DNA of 64,000 bases from Saccopteryx bilineata (lineage: Eukaryota > Chordata > Mammalia > Chiroptera > Emballonuridae): assembly GCF_036850765.1 (NCBI RefSeq), contig NC_089491.1, positions 126,494,766 to 126,558,765 on the forward strand, written 5' to 3'. The notes under the pieces are model-generated. The model did no database searches. It was given only the letters and a program-made list of their open reading frames with translations, and had not been told where the DNA came from. The translations under genes were made by a program, and so were the position numbers. Below, one piece after another: positions 11,498 to 21,615 of this stretch; positions within the stretch are counted from its first letter, which is position 1; every line of letters starts with the position of its first letter.

Positions 11498-11877
11498 TTT
11501 ATAGATTGCTTTCTGTTAGTTTTGTATCTTGTTTGATTCTTCTCTTTTGTTTTTCTATCATTTGTTTTTGTTTGTTTGTATTCCATACTTCTTTCCTCTG
11601 TTGTTACCTTTTTTAAGTCATGTGTTTCTGTGGTGGTTTTTTCAAGTGTGGTTACCATTAAGTAATGAAAAGGGTACCTACCATATTCATTGTAATACCC
11701 TATCTTATGAGTGTTTCTGCGCTTCATCATCCTTTGCTACTGTTAATCTCCATCCTCTCCCCCTCTTTTTTTTTCTTTTGTTGTCACAGTTTAAATTTGG
11801 TTTTATTGTGTTCTTGGTGGAGCTGTTACTTGTGGGGTTTTTTTGTTTTGTTTTTTGCATCGGTTGGAAAACCCCCT

Positions 11878-12823
11878 TTAGTATTTCCTGGAATGGGGCT
11901 TTCTGATGATAAATTCCCTCATTTTTTCTGTATTTGTGAATGTTTTTATATCTCCTTCATACTTGAAGGGTAGCTTTGATGGGTATAGTAATTGTGGCTG
12001 AAAGTTTCTCTCTTTCAGGGCTTTAAATATTGGGGTCCACTCTCTTCTAGCTTGTAGAATTTCTGCTGAGAAATCTGTTGATAATCTAATTGGCCTTTCT
12101 TTATATGTTGTACTCTTCTTTTCCCTGGCTGCCTTGAGAATTTTTTCTTTGTCATTGGTTTGTGCCATCTTCATTATGATGTGCCTTGGTGTAGGTTTGT
12201 TGTGGTTAAGAAAACTCGGTGCTCTGTTTGCTTCTTGAATTTGAGGCTTTAGTTCTTTCCACAGGCTTGGGAAGTTCTCATCTATTGTTTGTTTGAGTAT
12301 ATTCTCCATTCCATTTTCTCTCTCTTCTCCCTCTGATATACCTATTATTCTTATGTTATTCTTTTTGATGGAGTCAGACAATTCCTTTAGGGCTTTCTCA
12401 TTTTTTTTTTTTTAATTTTTGAGTCTCTTTCTTCTTCTCTCTGTTGTGCTTCAAGTTCCTTGTCTTCTGTTTCACTAATCCTACCTTCTATCTGGGCTGT
12501 TCTATTAGCTAAGCTTTTTACCTCGTTTTTCAGTTCATGAATTGAGTTTTTCATTTCTGTTTGATTTGTTTTTATAGTTTCAATATCTTTGGTATATATT
12601 CTTTGTGATCGTTGAGTTGTTTTCTGAGCTCCCTAAATTGCCTTTCTGTGTTTTGTTGTATATCTCTGAGTATTTTTAGGATTTCTATTTTAAATTCTCT
12701 GTCTTTTAGCTCCAAGGTTTCCAATATATTAAATTTTTTCTCCATAGATTTTTCCACACCAATTTGTGTTACTTGTCTATCTTTTGTATCCATAATATTT
12801 GATTTCCTTTTTCTTATTGGCAT
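11878..12823 (-). pseudogene. L1 ORF1 of the nested L1, interrupted
   Basis: ORF1 encodes the RNA-binding chaperone that coats L1 RNA. The N-terminal piece (from ATG at 12823, MPIRKRKSNIMDTKD...) is rich in K/E/L heptads (ILRDIQQNTERQFREL), as expected of the coiled-coil trimer stem. The C-terminal piece (12381-11878) holds the RRM-like and C-terminal domain text: NIRIIGISEGEERENG, FPSLWKELKPQIQEA, TPRHIIMKMAQTNDKEKIL, and ARREWTPIFKALKERNFQPQLLYPSKL. The two pieces are separated by about 190 bp that include a T-rich tract at 12402-12420 and do not join in one frame. The start is supported by the 5'UTR ending just upstream. Confidence 0.88.
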
Positions 12824-13020
12824 CTGAGGGTGGTCTTGTTGATAGCACTAATGAGAATTAATAAAGAATAAAATGTAAAAAAAAGTAAAAAGAATAAAAA
12901 AATGGAAAAAAAATTTTTGGGAAAAGAAAAAAAAAACCCACCAAAAAACAGTAATGATTTATTATTTTCCCCTCTTTTCTTTCTTCTTTTCCCCTCCTCT
13001 CCCCTCCTCCTTAGGGAAAT

Positions 13021-13470
13021 ATCATGATAACCTGTGAATTATATTATGCTAAATGGAACAAAAACTGCCTATAACGGAGGGCCTGAGTTGGGGGGAAGTG
13101 TTCACGGGGCAAAAGAGGGAGTAGGGACCTACAAAATGCAAAAAAGGGAGAAAATCTTGGTCAAGTATAAAATGATTTGTTTGTAAGTGATGGTTGACCA
13201 AGAGATATAATGAGAAGGATAAGAGGGAAACAGAAAAAAGGAGAAAAAAAATCTGTTGTATTAAGTGGAACAAAGACTAAATACAATGGAGACCCTGGGT
13301 TGGGAGGAATGCTAATGAGTTAAAAATCAAAGTAAAAAGCACCCAAAATACCACACACACACACACACACACAAAAAACAAAAAGAAAAACAATAAAAAA
13401 ACTTGAGTCCCAAATTAAATAATTTGTTCTTGATTGAGGATTGAATGGGAGGATAAGTAAAAGGAGAAAA
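13021..13470. repeat. Diverged ~225-270-bp direct repeats in the L1 5'UTR
   Basis: The text 'taaatggaacaaaaactgcc...gggcctgagttggggggaag' at 13051-13100 is repeated, diverged, as 'taagtggaacaaagactaaa...gaccctgggttgggaggaat' at 13261-13310. The following 'aatgatttgtttgtaagtgatgg...gagaaggataag' (13170-13220) recurs as 'aataatttgttcttgattgagg...gggaggataag' (13418-13455). This suggests two old monomers. An (AC)n run of about 22 bases at 13352-13373 sits between them. Confidence 0.55.
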
Positions 13471-14697
13471 TAAGAAATGAATAGAAAGGGAGAAATAAGA
13501 AAAAGAGGAAAAACAAAGGACGAAAAAAAATTAAAAGAAAATAACAAAAGGGGAGAGAGTGAGAGTTAAGGATTTTGGAGTGTAACCCTAAAGGAGTGTA
13601 AGGACTAAGAAAAGAAATAAAATGTAACACTCATGGGTAGTGTAGTTCAAGAAAAGGAAAGAATAAGATGGGCAGAGAATAAAAGGACCTAAGTGGAGGA
13701 AATAGAAATAATAATAATAAAGGCAAGAGGATAAAAGAAACAAACAAAAATAGTGGAACAAGTTATAAAGTCTGTGGATTTTTCTTGATTTTGAGAGGTT
13801 AACTTCTTCCTTTTTCTTTTCTCTCCCTCTTCCTCGTCGTTGACTCTGTACCCCAGGCTCTGCCTCTGTGTCACGCTTAGGTAGGGATTTTAAGTTGATG
13901 AGATTCTACGGCAATATCATATAGTTGGCTTCAGTCTCATTGGTAGTCAAGGCTTGTTAGCATTTGCAGGATCCAACAATTAGAGAGTTTGCTTTCCCGG
14001 AGCCTCTCTCCTAGTCTCCCCTTCCAGAGTTAGCAGCCTGGTGATCCAGCTATGAGGCTGCCACTGCCTCTGCCTGGGGAGTAAGAGGCTCAAAGAGCTG
14101 GGAAATCACTTTATCCCCACTCAGCGCAGGGCTCTGGGTAAGGCTCTGGCAGTCAGTCAGAGCAGGGCTGGGAGCCAATTGTTCTCAGGGTGACTTTCAA
14201 TAAGCCTCTAGGCCTGTTTGGTGCCTAGCACTCAATGGGACCACTCTCCTCAGGCTTTCCGCACTTTGTAGCCTGTTTTGGCTGGGAAGAAGAGGCACTA
14301 GTCGCTGCTTGCAGTACAGATGTTAACATCTGCCAAGTCCCTCTTGTTAGCGTATATCTCTTGAGTATGAAAGCTCTGTCAATCAGAAGTTGCCCCCACC
14401 CCTTTAGCAAGAGGCACTAAAAAATATTATACCTCTTGTCTTGGATCACTGAACTGAAAGAGATCTTATCAATTAGAGCCCCGTGGGTCAGTTGGGAGGT
14501 GTGCAGACTGTGGGTTAAGCTGATTTCAGTGATTGGATCCGCAGATGTGCTCCAGAAAGGCTTGCAATCTGCCTGCGCACCCCTCCCCCAACGCTTGATT
14601 GTTACCTTGAATGGCTGGGTGAGGTGGCCCTCCCACGGAGAGAAGCTCTGGAGTAGGGATGATCGCTTTGGCACCCTTCCTGCTTGCCGCTGGCGGC

Positions 14698-14807
14698 TGG
14701 GGTGCACTGGGCGCGCGGGAGAATGGGGTGCTCTGGGTGTGCGGGTGAGTGGGGTGCTTTGGGCGCACGGGCGAGTGGAATGCTCTGGGCATGCTGGCGG
14801 TTAGGGA
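14698..14807. repeat. 26-27-bp GC-rich tandem repeats in the L1 5'UTR
   Basis: Four imperfect units, each starting tgg(g/a)(g/a)tgc and containing ctgggc/tg + gcgg/gcac, run head to tail. CpG density is high and the sequence is open in several + strand frames. Tandem monomers in an L1 promoter are known from mouse L1; here the unit is much shorter. Confidence 0.6.
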
Positions 14808-15445
14808 CGCTCACTCGCAGTGCACAGGTGCTGGGGACGCTCGTGGCACACAGGAGCTGGCTGTGCGCCCGGACTATGGCACGGGGCACGCGCGGTTTCT
14901 CACAGCACGCCGGCGGCTGCTCGCAGTGCACAGGCTGTTGCTTCCCGCGTATGGGCGGACAGTTGCTCGTGTGGGTTGACTCATCACTGGCACACTCACT
15001 CCTCCTTGGCTTGAGCTAACGTCCATGCGGCAGTTAGCTTCCTCCACACCCTCAGCTCCCTCCCGACTCTTAGCTCCCAGTGATAGCAGCCCTTTTGCCT
15101 TCAGTGTGTGTGGAACTCCGGAATGCTCTGAGGATTGATTTTTCTGTTTCTAGTTGATAAATTTGTTGAGATTTTGGGGACATCTGTCAGACGCGCTGCT
15201 CACGGCGCCATTTCCGTGTCGTCACTTGCCATATGCAATTCAGACTGTGATGTTGTATAATTTTCTGAGTACAACTCTTTAACGTCCATGGTTAGATGAA
15301 GTCCTAGGTACTTTATTTTTTTTTGTTGCATTAGTGAAGGGGATTGTTTCCTTAATTTTTTTCAGACAGTTATTTTTGTTGTATAAAAATGCAACTGATT
15401 TCTAAATATTAATTTTATATCCTGCCACCTTGCTAAATTTATTTA

Positions 15446-15694
15446 TCAGGTCCAGTAGTTATTGACTGAGGCTTTAGAATTTTCTATGTACATTATCATG
15501 TCATCAGCAAGTAATGATAGTTTTATTTCTTCTTTTCCAATTTGGATGCCTTTTATTTCTTCTTGTCTGATTGCTGTGGCTAGGACTTCCAGAACTATGT
15601 TAAATAAGAATGGTGAAAGGGGGCACCCCTGCCTTGTTTCTGATCTTAAGGGGATTGCTTTTAATTTTTGCCCATTGAGTGTGATGCTGGCCAT
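15446..15694 (-). pseudogene. L1 ORF2 RT palm fragment (outer L1)
   Basis: Encodes [29 protein letters not shown], then [17 protein letters not shown]. The catalytic motif reads LADD rather than FADD; the two aspartates remain. The frame ends soon after. It belongs to the half of the outer L1 that lies 5' of the nested insertion. Confidence 0.85.
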
Positions 15695-15958
15695 GGGTTT
15701 GTCATAGATGGCCTATATCATGTTAAGGTGTGTTTCCTGTATTCCCACTTTGCTGAGAGTTTTGATCATGAATGGGTGCTGGATTTTATCAAATGCTTTT
15801 TCTGAGTCTATTGATATTATCATGTGATTTTTCTCCTTCCTTTTGTTTACGTGATGAATCACATTGACTGTTTTGCAAATATTGTATCAGCCTTGCCTCC
15901 CCAGAATAAATCCAACTTGATCATGATGAATAGTTTCATTCATGTATTGCTGGATCTA

Positions 15959-16063
<105 letters not shown>

Positions 16064-16130
16064 TCATAATAGGAGCTTGGAAGTCTTTCCTCCTCTTGAA
16101 TATTTTGAAATAGTTTGAGCAGGATAGGTG

Positions 16131-16352
16131 TTAGTTCTTCTTTAAATATTTGGTAAAATTTGTCTGTAAAGTCATCTGGCCAGGACTTTCGTTTTTTTGG
16201 GAGTTTTTTTTGATAACTGTTACAATCTCATTTGATATAATCGGTCTATTTAGGTTTTCTGATTCTTCCAGTTTGATTTTTAAAAGATTGTATGTTTCGA
16301 GGAATTTGTCCATTTTGCCAAGGTTATCTAATTTTTTGGAATACAGTTCCAA
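16131..16352 (-). pseudogene. L1 ORF2 EN-RT linker fragment (outer L1)
   Basis: Encodes the segment ...[29 protein letters not shown]...ESPGQ, which in intact L1s joins endonuclease and RT (compare 1200-1350 in L1 #1). It overlaps a local tandem duplication, which breaks the frame. Confidence 0.7.
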
Positions 16353-16475
16353 AAAAATGTATTCTATTTAGGTTTTCTGATTCTTCCAGTTTGATTTTTA
16401 AAAGATTGTATGTTTCTAGGAATTTGTCCATTTTGCCAAGGTTATCTAATTTTTTGGAATACAGTTCCAAAAATA
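16245..16475. repeat. 118-bp tandem duplication inside the outer L1
   Basis: The segment starting tctatttaggttttctga (16245) is repeated from 16363 with nearly no change (one g/t difference at tttcgagg/tttctagg). Other L1s here have a single copy. The high identity means the duplication is more recent than the L1 itself. Confidence 0.85.
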
Positions 16476-16499
16476 CTATATTTTGAAATATAGTATTTT
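16472..16499. repeat. Short inverted repeat next to the tandem duplication
   Basis: aatactatatt and aaatatagtatt form a small hairpin. The right arm is the normal L1 text (…atagtattttctta); the left arm is extra, as if copied from it in reverse. It marks the edge of the 118-bp duplication. Confidence 0.6.
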
Positions 16500-17094
16500 C
16501 TTATAATCCTTCGTATTTCTGCTGTGTCAGTTGTTACTTCTCTCTCATTTCTAATTTTATTTATTTGAGTCCTCTTTCTTTTCTTCTTGGTGAATCAGTT
16601 TAAAAGTTCATCAGTCTTGTTTACCTTTTCAAAGAACCAGCTCTTGGTTTCATTAATTTTCTGTATTTTTTTTAGCCTGTATGTCATTTATTTCTGCTCT
16701 GATCTTTATTATTTCCTTTCTTCTCTTCCTCTGGGCTTTGTTTGTTGTTTTTTTTCTAGTTCTTTTATATATAGGATTAGCTTGTTTATTTGAGCTTTTT
16801 CTAGCTTCTTAAGGTAGTGCTATAAACTTCCCTCTCAGGACTGCTTTTGCTGGGTCCCATAAATTTTAAGTTGTTGTATGTTTCATGAAAATTTTTGATT
16901 TCTTCTTTGACTTCATTGTTAACTCATTTGTTGTTTAATATACTGTTTAGTCTCCAAGTGTTTGAATGTTTTTCAGTTTTTATATTGTTTTTGATTTCTA
17001 GTTTCATGCCATTGTGATCAAAGAAGATGCTTGATATGATTTCAATCTTCTTAAACTTATTGAGACTTGTTTTGTGTCCTAGAATGGATCTATC

Positions 17095-17403
17095 CTAGAG
17101 ACTTACCATGAGCACTTGAAAAGAATGTATGTTCTGCTTTAGGGTGAAGGGTCTGAAGATATTTGTTAAATTCAGTTGATCTAGTGTGTCATTTAAAGCT
17201 GTTGTTTCTTTGTTAATTTTCTGTCTGGAGGATCTATCCAGTGATGTTGGTGTGGTATTAAAATCCCCTAATATTATAGTATTGCTATTGATCTTGTCAT
17301 TTATGTTCATCAAAATCTGCTCTCTAAATTTAGGTGCTCCTATATTAGCCACATAAATATTTATAATGGTTATATCTTTCTGTTGAATTCCTCTCTTTAT
17401 CAT
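17095..17403 (-). pseudogene. L1 ORF2 endonuclease fragment (outer L1)
   Basis: Encodes IKRGIQQKDITIINIYVANIGAP, then SNTIILGDFNTTPTSLDRSSRQKINKET. These match the L1 endonuclease domain (GDFNT near the active site). The frame shifts after about 100 codons. It confirms that the outer L1 continues past the nested element in the same orientation. Confidence 0.85.
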
Positions 17404-17891
17404 TATGTAGTGACCTTCTTTATTCCTTACTATAGACTTTGTTTTAAAGTGTATTTTGTCAGATATATGTATTGCTACCCCAACTTTTTTCTCATTTTCA
17501 TTTGCATGAAGTATCCTTTACTTTCAGTGTGTGTGTCTTTTGTTTTGAGGTGGCTCTCTTTTAGACTGCATATGTATGAGTTCTGTTCTGTTTTCCATGC
17601 AGCTACCCTGTGTCTTTTGATTGGAGCACTTAATCAATTTATATTTAAGGTTATTATTGATATGTAGTTGTTTATTGCCATTATATTCTTTAAATTTATA
17701 TTCTTATTTTTCTGGATTTTTTTTTTGTTTTTGTTCTGTTTACAACAGGCTCCTTAACATTTCTTGCAGCATTGGTTTGGTTGTAATAAATTCCTTGAGT
17801 TTATTTTGTCTGGGAAACTTTATTTCTCCTCCAAATTTAAATGATAGCCTTGCTGGATAAAGAAGTCTTGGTTGTAGGCTTTTATTTTGCA

Positions 17892-18242
17892 TTATTTTGA
17901 ATATTTTTGGCATTCCCTTCTGGCCTCTAGTGTTTCTATTGAGAAGTTGGATGTCATCTTTATGGGGGCTTCCCTGTAGGTAACTGACTGCTTTTGTCTT
18001 TCAGTTTTTAATATTTTTTCTTTATCCCTTAATTTTGGCATTTTAATTATAATGTGTCTTGGTGTAGGCCTCTTTGAGTTCCTCTTTAATGGGACTGTCT
18101 GTGCTTCTTGAACTTGTGTGACTTTTTCCTGAATCAATTTAGGGAAGTTGTCAGCTACAATTTCTTTAATCAGGTTCTCTATCCCTTGTTCCTTCTCTTC
18201 CTCTTCAGGAACCCCTATGTTGCAATTGCTGTTTCTCTTCAT
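17892..18242 (-). pseudogene. L1 ORF1 fragment (outer L1)
   Basis: Encodes NCNIGVPEEEEKEQGIENLIKEIVADNFP, then KRPTPRHIIIKMPKLRDKEKILK and FSIETLEARRE, the RRM-like part of L1 ORF1p. The N-terminal coiled-coil part is missing because of the deletion that ends at 18388. Confidence 0.85.
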
Positions 18243-18388
18243 GCTGTCACAGAGCTCTCTTAAGAGTTTCCTCAGACTCTCTGAGCATTTTTTCTTTTTG
18301 CTGCTCTGCTTCTGTGCTTTTGTTTATCTTGTCCTCTAAAACGCTTATTTGATCCTCTGCTTCATTCAGCCTAGTTTTAGTTCCTTCT

Positions 18389-18523
18389 AGCCACTGGAAA
18401 ATACATATTGATTATACAATACATTTTTAAATAAAATATGTATTTCCAATGGCTTTAGGTGACCCCTGTGTTTTGGTCGTTTGACCCCCGCCGGGGTCGC
18501 GACCCACAGGTTGAGAACCGCTG
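18389..18523 (-). mobile_element. Truncated SPIN-like hAT MITE at an L1 deletion junction
   Basis: The right end ...GGTTGAGAACCGCTG and subterminal sequence (gacccccgccggggtcgcgacccacag) match the MITE at 4352-4471. The left part starts only at agccactggaaaatac, so about 80 bp of the other end are lost. The element abuts ORF1 on one side and the extreme L1 5' end (tcctactctatcaccatcttgc) on the other. No target duplication remains. The simplest reading is insertion in the L1 5'UTR, then a deletion running from inside the MITE into ORF1. Confidence 0.8.
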
Positions 18524-18529
18524 TCCTAC

Positions 18530-18548
18530 TCTATCACCATCTTGCCTC
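18530..18548 (-). promoter_or_regulatory. L1 5'-terminal CAAGATGG motif (YY1-like)
   Basis: In L1 sense the 5' end reads gaggCAAGATGGtgatag. Human L1 has a YY1 site with the core CAAGATGG at the same place, where it fixes the transcription start. The same motif is at 37300-37315 in the other L1 of this lineage. Function here is inferred. Confidence 0.45.
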
Positions 18549-18566
18549 TTCGAATCTTCAAATCTT

Positions 18567-18950
18567 ATAAAACAAAAGTGAAGTCAGTAAATTCCATGCT
18601 CTCTGCTGTCACTTTCTTTATGGTTCTTGCTATGTGATGATGCCACTTTTCTCTTTTCATAGATTATTGTCTCCCAGTATCCACATGTAATCCTTACATT
18701 ATTTCAATATGTTAAAACTAATAGTTTCCACATTACCTAAACATGGACATTATTGTAGTAATCAGGAGTTCTTAATATCAATCAAGTCCATTAATTCCTT
18801 GTTCTTAGAGTTCCTCATGCTCCCCAACCACACTCAGATTCAAAACCCAGTCACATAATTCCATCCCTATCCTTTCATTTTGATCAGTTTGTGGATTTTA
18901 TGCTTTCATGATCTGACTCCAGAAATTTCTACCTTCAGTCACATGTTTAT
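18567..18950. other. Single-copy sequence, nothing recognised
   Basis: AT-rich sequence with no long frame or repeat that I can identify. Confidence 0.5.
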
Positions 18951-19020
18951 TTATTTTTTATTTTTTAAATTTTCTTTTTAACAGAGACAGAGAGGGAGTC
19001 AGAGAGAGGGATAGACAGGG
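18951..19020 (-). mobile_element. Truncated SINE tail
   Basis: 'ttatttattttttattttttaaa' followed by 'aacagagacagagagggagtcagagagagggatagacaggg' is the reverse of a bat SINE 3' end (CT-rich region and A-tail). The tRNA-like head is missing. Confidence 0.6.
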
Positions 19021-19811
19021 TCATATTTGTTTAATTAAATTCAATCAACATGGTATATATATTTAAAAACCAAGGAGTGTAAAAAGATAAACAAAAAGCT
19101 GTTCTTATTTTCAAATACTTTATAATTTAAAAGAAGAGGTAGGTACACAAATAACAGTATTATTAGGCAGATCTTATGCAAGGTGTAATTGAAATAAAAA
19201 TCAAGAACTCAAGAAATTAACCATAGCTATTAGAAAGAATATACCATCATACCCCCACTCTTTTGTTTTTTCCTTTCATACCTTGTTATTTTTATATACT
19301 GTACCACTTCAGTTTATATTTCTTGATTTTTGTAGTTCATTGCCTTTTTACTTGTCTCTTTAACAAATCAAAACCCACATATTTTAATAATATACTAAAT
19401 AACACACTTTATTAATGGTTGGGCTGGGGGAAATTGCCTGAGATGTCAATCTATAAAGATCATTGATGTATCATTGGAATGCCACAGTACCGTTGGAAAT
19501 GTAAGAAGATAGAAATGTACAGTTAACAGAAATTATCTCAGGAAGCATATTATTTGTGACTGAAGAAATATTTTATAAGCCCTTTGAGTTCATGTGTTTT
19601 TGCTTGATTGAAATAAATGGTGGTCATTATGAAAAGATAATTGGTCCAATGAACTGCAGATTATTTTTTTCCTTAGTGGGGGGATACAAATTTGGGGCCT
19701 GAGATTTAGTGATTTCTTGACACAAACAATAGTTTTTCTCTGAATTCTTTCTTGGCTAATTGTGGCAATCAGCCTTTGCTTTGAACACAGATTGAAAAAA
19801 TTTAAAAATGA
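19021..19811. other. Single-copy AT-rich sequence
   Basis: No coding or repeat signal recognised over about 790 bp. Confidence 0.5.
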
Positions 19812-19814
19812 TCT

Positions 19815-20160
19815 GCCCTGGCTGGTTGGCTCAGTGGTAGAGCATCAGCCTGGCATGTGGAAGTCCCAAGTTTGATTCCTGGCCAGGGCACACAGGAGAA
19901 GCACTGCTTCTCTACCCTTCCCCCTCTTTCTCTCTATCTCTCTTTTCTCCTCCCACAACCAAGGCTCCACTGGAGCAAAGTTGGCCCAAGTACTGAGGAT
20001 GGCTCTATGGCCTCCACCTCAGGCACTAGAATGGCTTGGGTGGCAATGGAGCAATGCCCCAGATGGGCAGAGCTTCACCCTCTAGTGGGCTTGCCAGGTG
20101 GATCCAGGAGTCTGTCTTTTAGCCTCCCCACTCCTCACTTCAGAAAAAGACAAAAAAATC
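19815..20160 (+). mobile_element. tRNA-derived bat SINE (~410 bp type), diverged
   Basis: Starts gccctggctggttggctcagtgg (A box region), has a B box ttt-GATTCCTGGCC with two changes, a CT-rich middle, and ends cttcagaaaaagacaaaaaaa. Possible short flanking repeat aaaatgatctg / aaaaaaatctg. Shorter than younger copies because part of the GC-rich repeat section is missing. Confidence 0.9.
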
Positions 20161-21484
20161 TGCCTGAAACCCTCCTTAGGTGCTAACATGATTCATCCTA
20201 GGCCAGAGCATTCAAAACTTCTTATCTCTCTAACCTTCAGCCATGCTTGTGCTATCATTCCTCTGAAGACTGAGCAATAGATACTAAATTATTGAATTGG
20301 AGATAGAATGAATCATCTTGACTAGACTGAACTCTGGAAACAAATGAACTTTTGGGGGGACTATAAACATCAAAAAATAGTCTGGTTTTATAAAAAGTAA
20401 AATTTTTATTAATGTCTGCATGCAGAGTCTACCTATTATCTATATCATCTATCTATCTATCTATCATCTATCTATTGTCATTATCTATCATCTCTCTATC
20501 TAATCTAACTGAATTCAGAATGTATGTCTTCCTAAGCCTACTTATACCAAGTTGACAATTTTAAACTCATATCTTTCTAATAGACTCTGAGCCCTGTAAA
20601 ACACATTTATGTGTAAATTATATGTGCTACCTGACCAGGATTGTATTGAATTATTCCTAATATATATTTCAACTCAAAGAGTCCCTTGTTTAAAATAAGT
20701 TATATGTACTTATTTAAATTTTCTCCTGTTCCATATAGAATTAAATCATATATCTCTGTTTGCTGTTTGTAGTAAGTGTATTGGGAATGTTAAAATATGT
20801 GGTTGTATCCATAGAAACAGGTAGTAAGCTTAGATCAATATTTTATCATATAGTCAATAGCAATTTTAGTGATTACATCTCCTGAATCAAACCTGATCAA
20901 GAGTGAATGAAGGATTGTTAAGGGAGTTAATGTTTTCTTTTCTTAAAAATAAAAATAGAAAAATATTGAAGGAAAAAGAAAAAGACCGACAAGTACTTTT
21001 GCAATATTCTAGGTGTGAGAATTTACAGTAGCTTTCAGGTTGTGGTCATTAGCACAACTAAGTTAGGGTATAACAGCATACGCAACTCCTTTTCTCAAAG
21101 TTTTATCCAAACCACCTAAATTTCCCTATTCTAAGGGAAAAAGGATCTTGTTAATTCTCTTAGAGGCTATTTATTTCCTAGAGGCTATTGAGGTTCATAA
21201 AAGTCCTGAAAGAGAATAAAAATTATTCATATTTTCCACTTTATAATACCTTTTACCTCAGTAATTCAGGGACTTGTTTTCAGTCAATGAAAGCTGATTC
21301 TTATATTGTAAATGTTTGCTTTACTCAATCATCTAAACATTTGCTGCTGCTGCTCAATGCTAAAAAAGAGTATTTTGTAGACAATCTTAGGACTACACTT
21401 TTGTATCTAGAGGTATTCAAGCTTGATGCTAAAAAAATGTTGGGTAATTTTGAGTAAATTGTTTAGTGTCTTTTGCCACAGTTG
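20161..21484. other. Single-copy AT-rich sequence with a microsatellite
   Basis: No gene recognised. An 89-codon open frame at 21188-21457 has no familiar motif and a composition like its surroundings, so I do not call it a gene. Confidence 0.5.
20437..20515. repeat. Interrupted (ATCT)n microsatellite
   Basis: About 80 bases of tatc/atct tetranucleotides with single interruptions. Confidence 0.9.
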
Positions 21485-21615
21485 GATCCTTTTTGAATGG
21501 ATAATAATAGCACTTACTATATCAGACTACTGTGAGGATATGATGAGATAATATATGGAAAATACTTAGAATAATGCTTAGCAATGGCAAGTAATCAATA
21601 AATGTCAATGTACTT
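21485..21615 (+). mobile_element. MIR-type ancient SINE fragment
   Basis: Contains ggataataatagcacttac, tgtgaggatatgatgagata, aatgcttagcaatggcaagtaatcaataaatgt. This follows the mammalian-wide MIR 3' part (…gtgaggattaaatgag…gcacatagtaagcgctcaataaatg). Confidence 0.75.

Larger units (their letters stand above)
7412..15249 (-). mobile_element. Full-length LINE-1 (element #3) nested in the outer L1
   Basis: A 7838-bp element inserted in the outer L1, flanked by a perfect 15-bp target duplication ATGTTGTATAATTTT (7397-7411 and 15250-15264). In L1 sense it shows a ~2.4-kb 5'UTR (12824-15249), ORF1 (12823-11878), an inter-ORF spacer, ORF2 (11497-7679), and a 3'UTR with an A-rich end at 7412. The lineage differs from the other L1s here: the ORF2 start, EN and C-terminus (EDWIKKMWHIYTMEYYLAIRNDD...) and the whole 5'UTR differ. 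Both ORFs carry frameshifts or stops. Its insertion must be later than that of its host L1. Confidence 0.95.
12824..15249 (-). promoter_or_regulatory. 5'UTR / internal promoter region of the nested L1
   Basis: About 2.4 kb between the ORF1 start and the 5' end of the element. The ORF1-proximal part (12840-13800) is a T/C-rich, purine-poor strand in L1 sense and carries diverged direct repeats. The 5'-proximal part (14600-15230) is GC-rich with many CpGs and 26-27-bp tandem repeats, as expected of an L1 Pol II promoter. This is longer than the ~0.9-kb 5'UTR known for human L1. Activity is not shown. Confidence 0.75.

Noticed and set aside
21188..21457. 89-codon frame
   Set aside because: Low-complexity neighbourhood and no motif; could not separate it from a chance frame.
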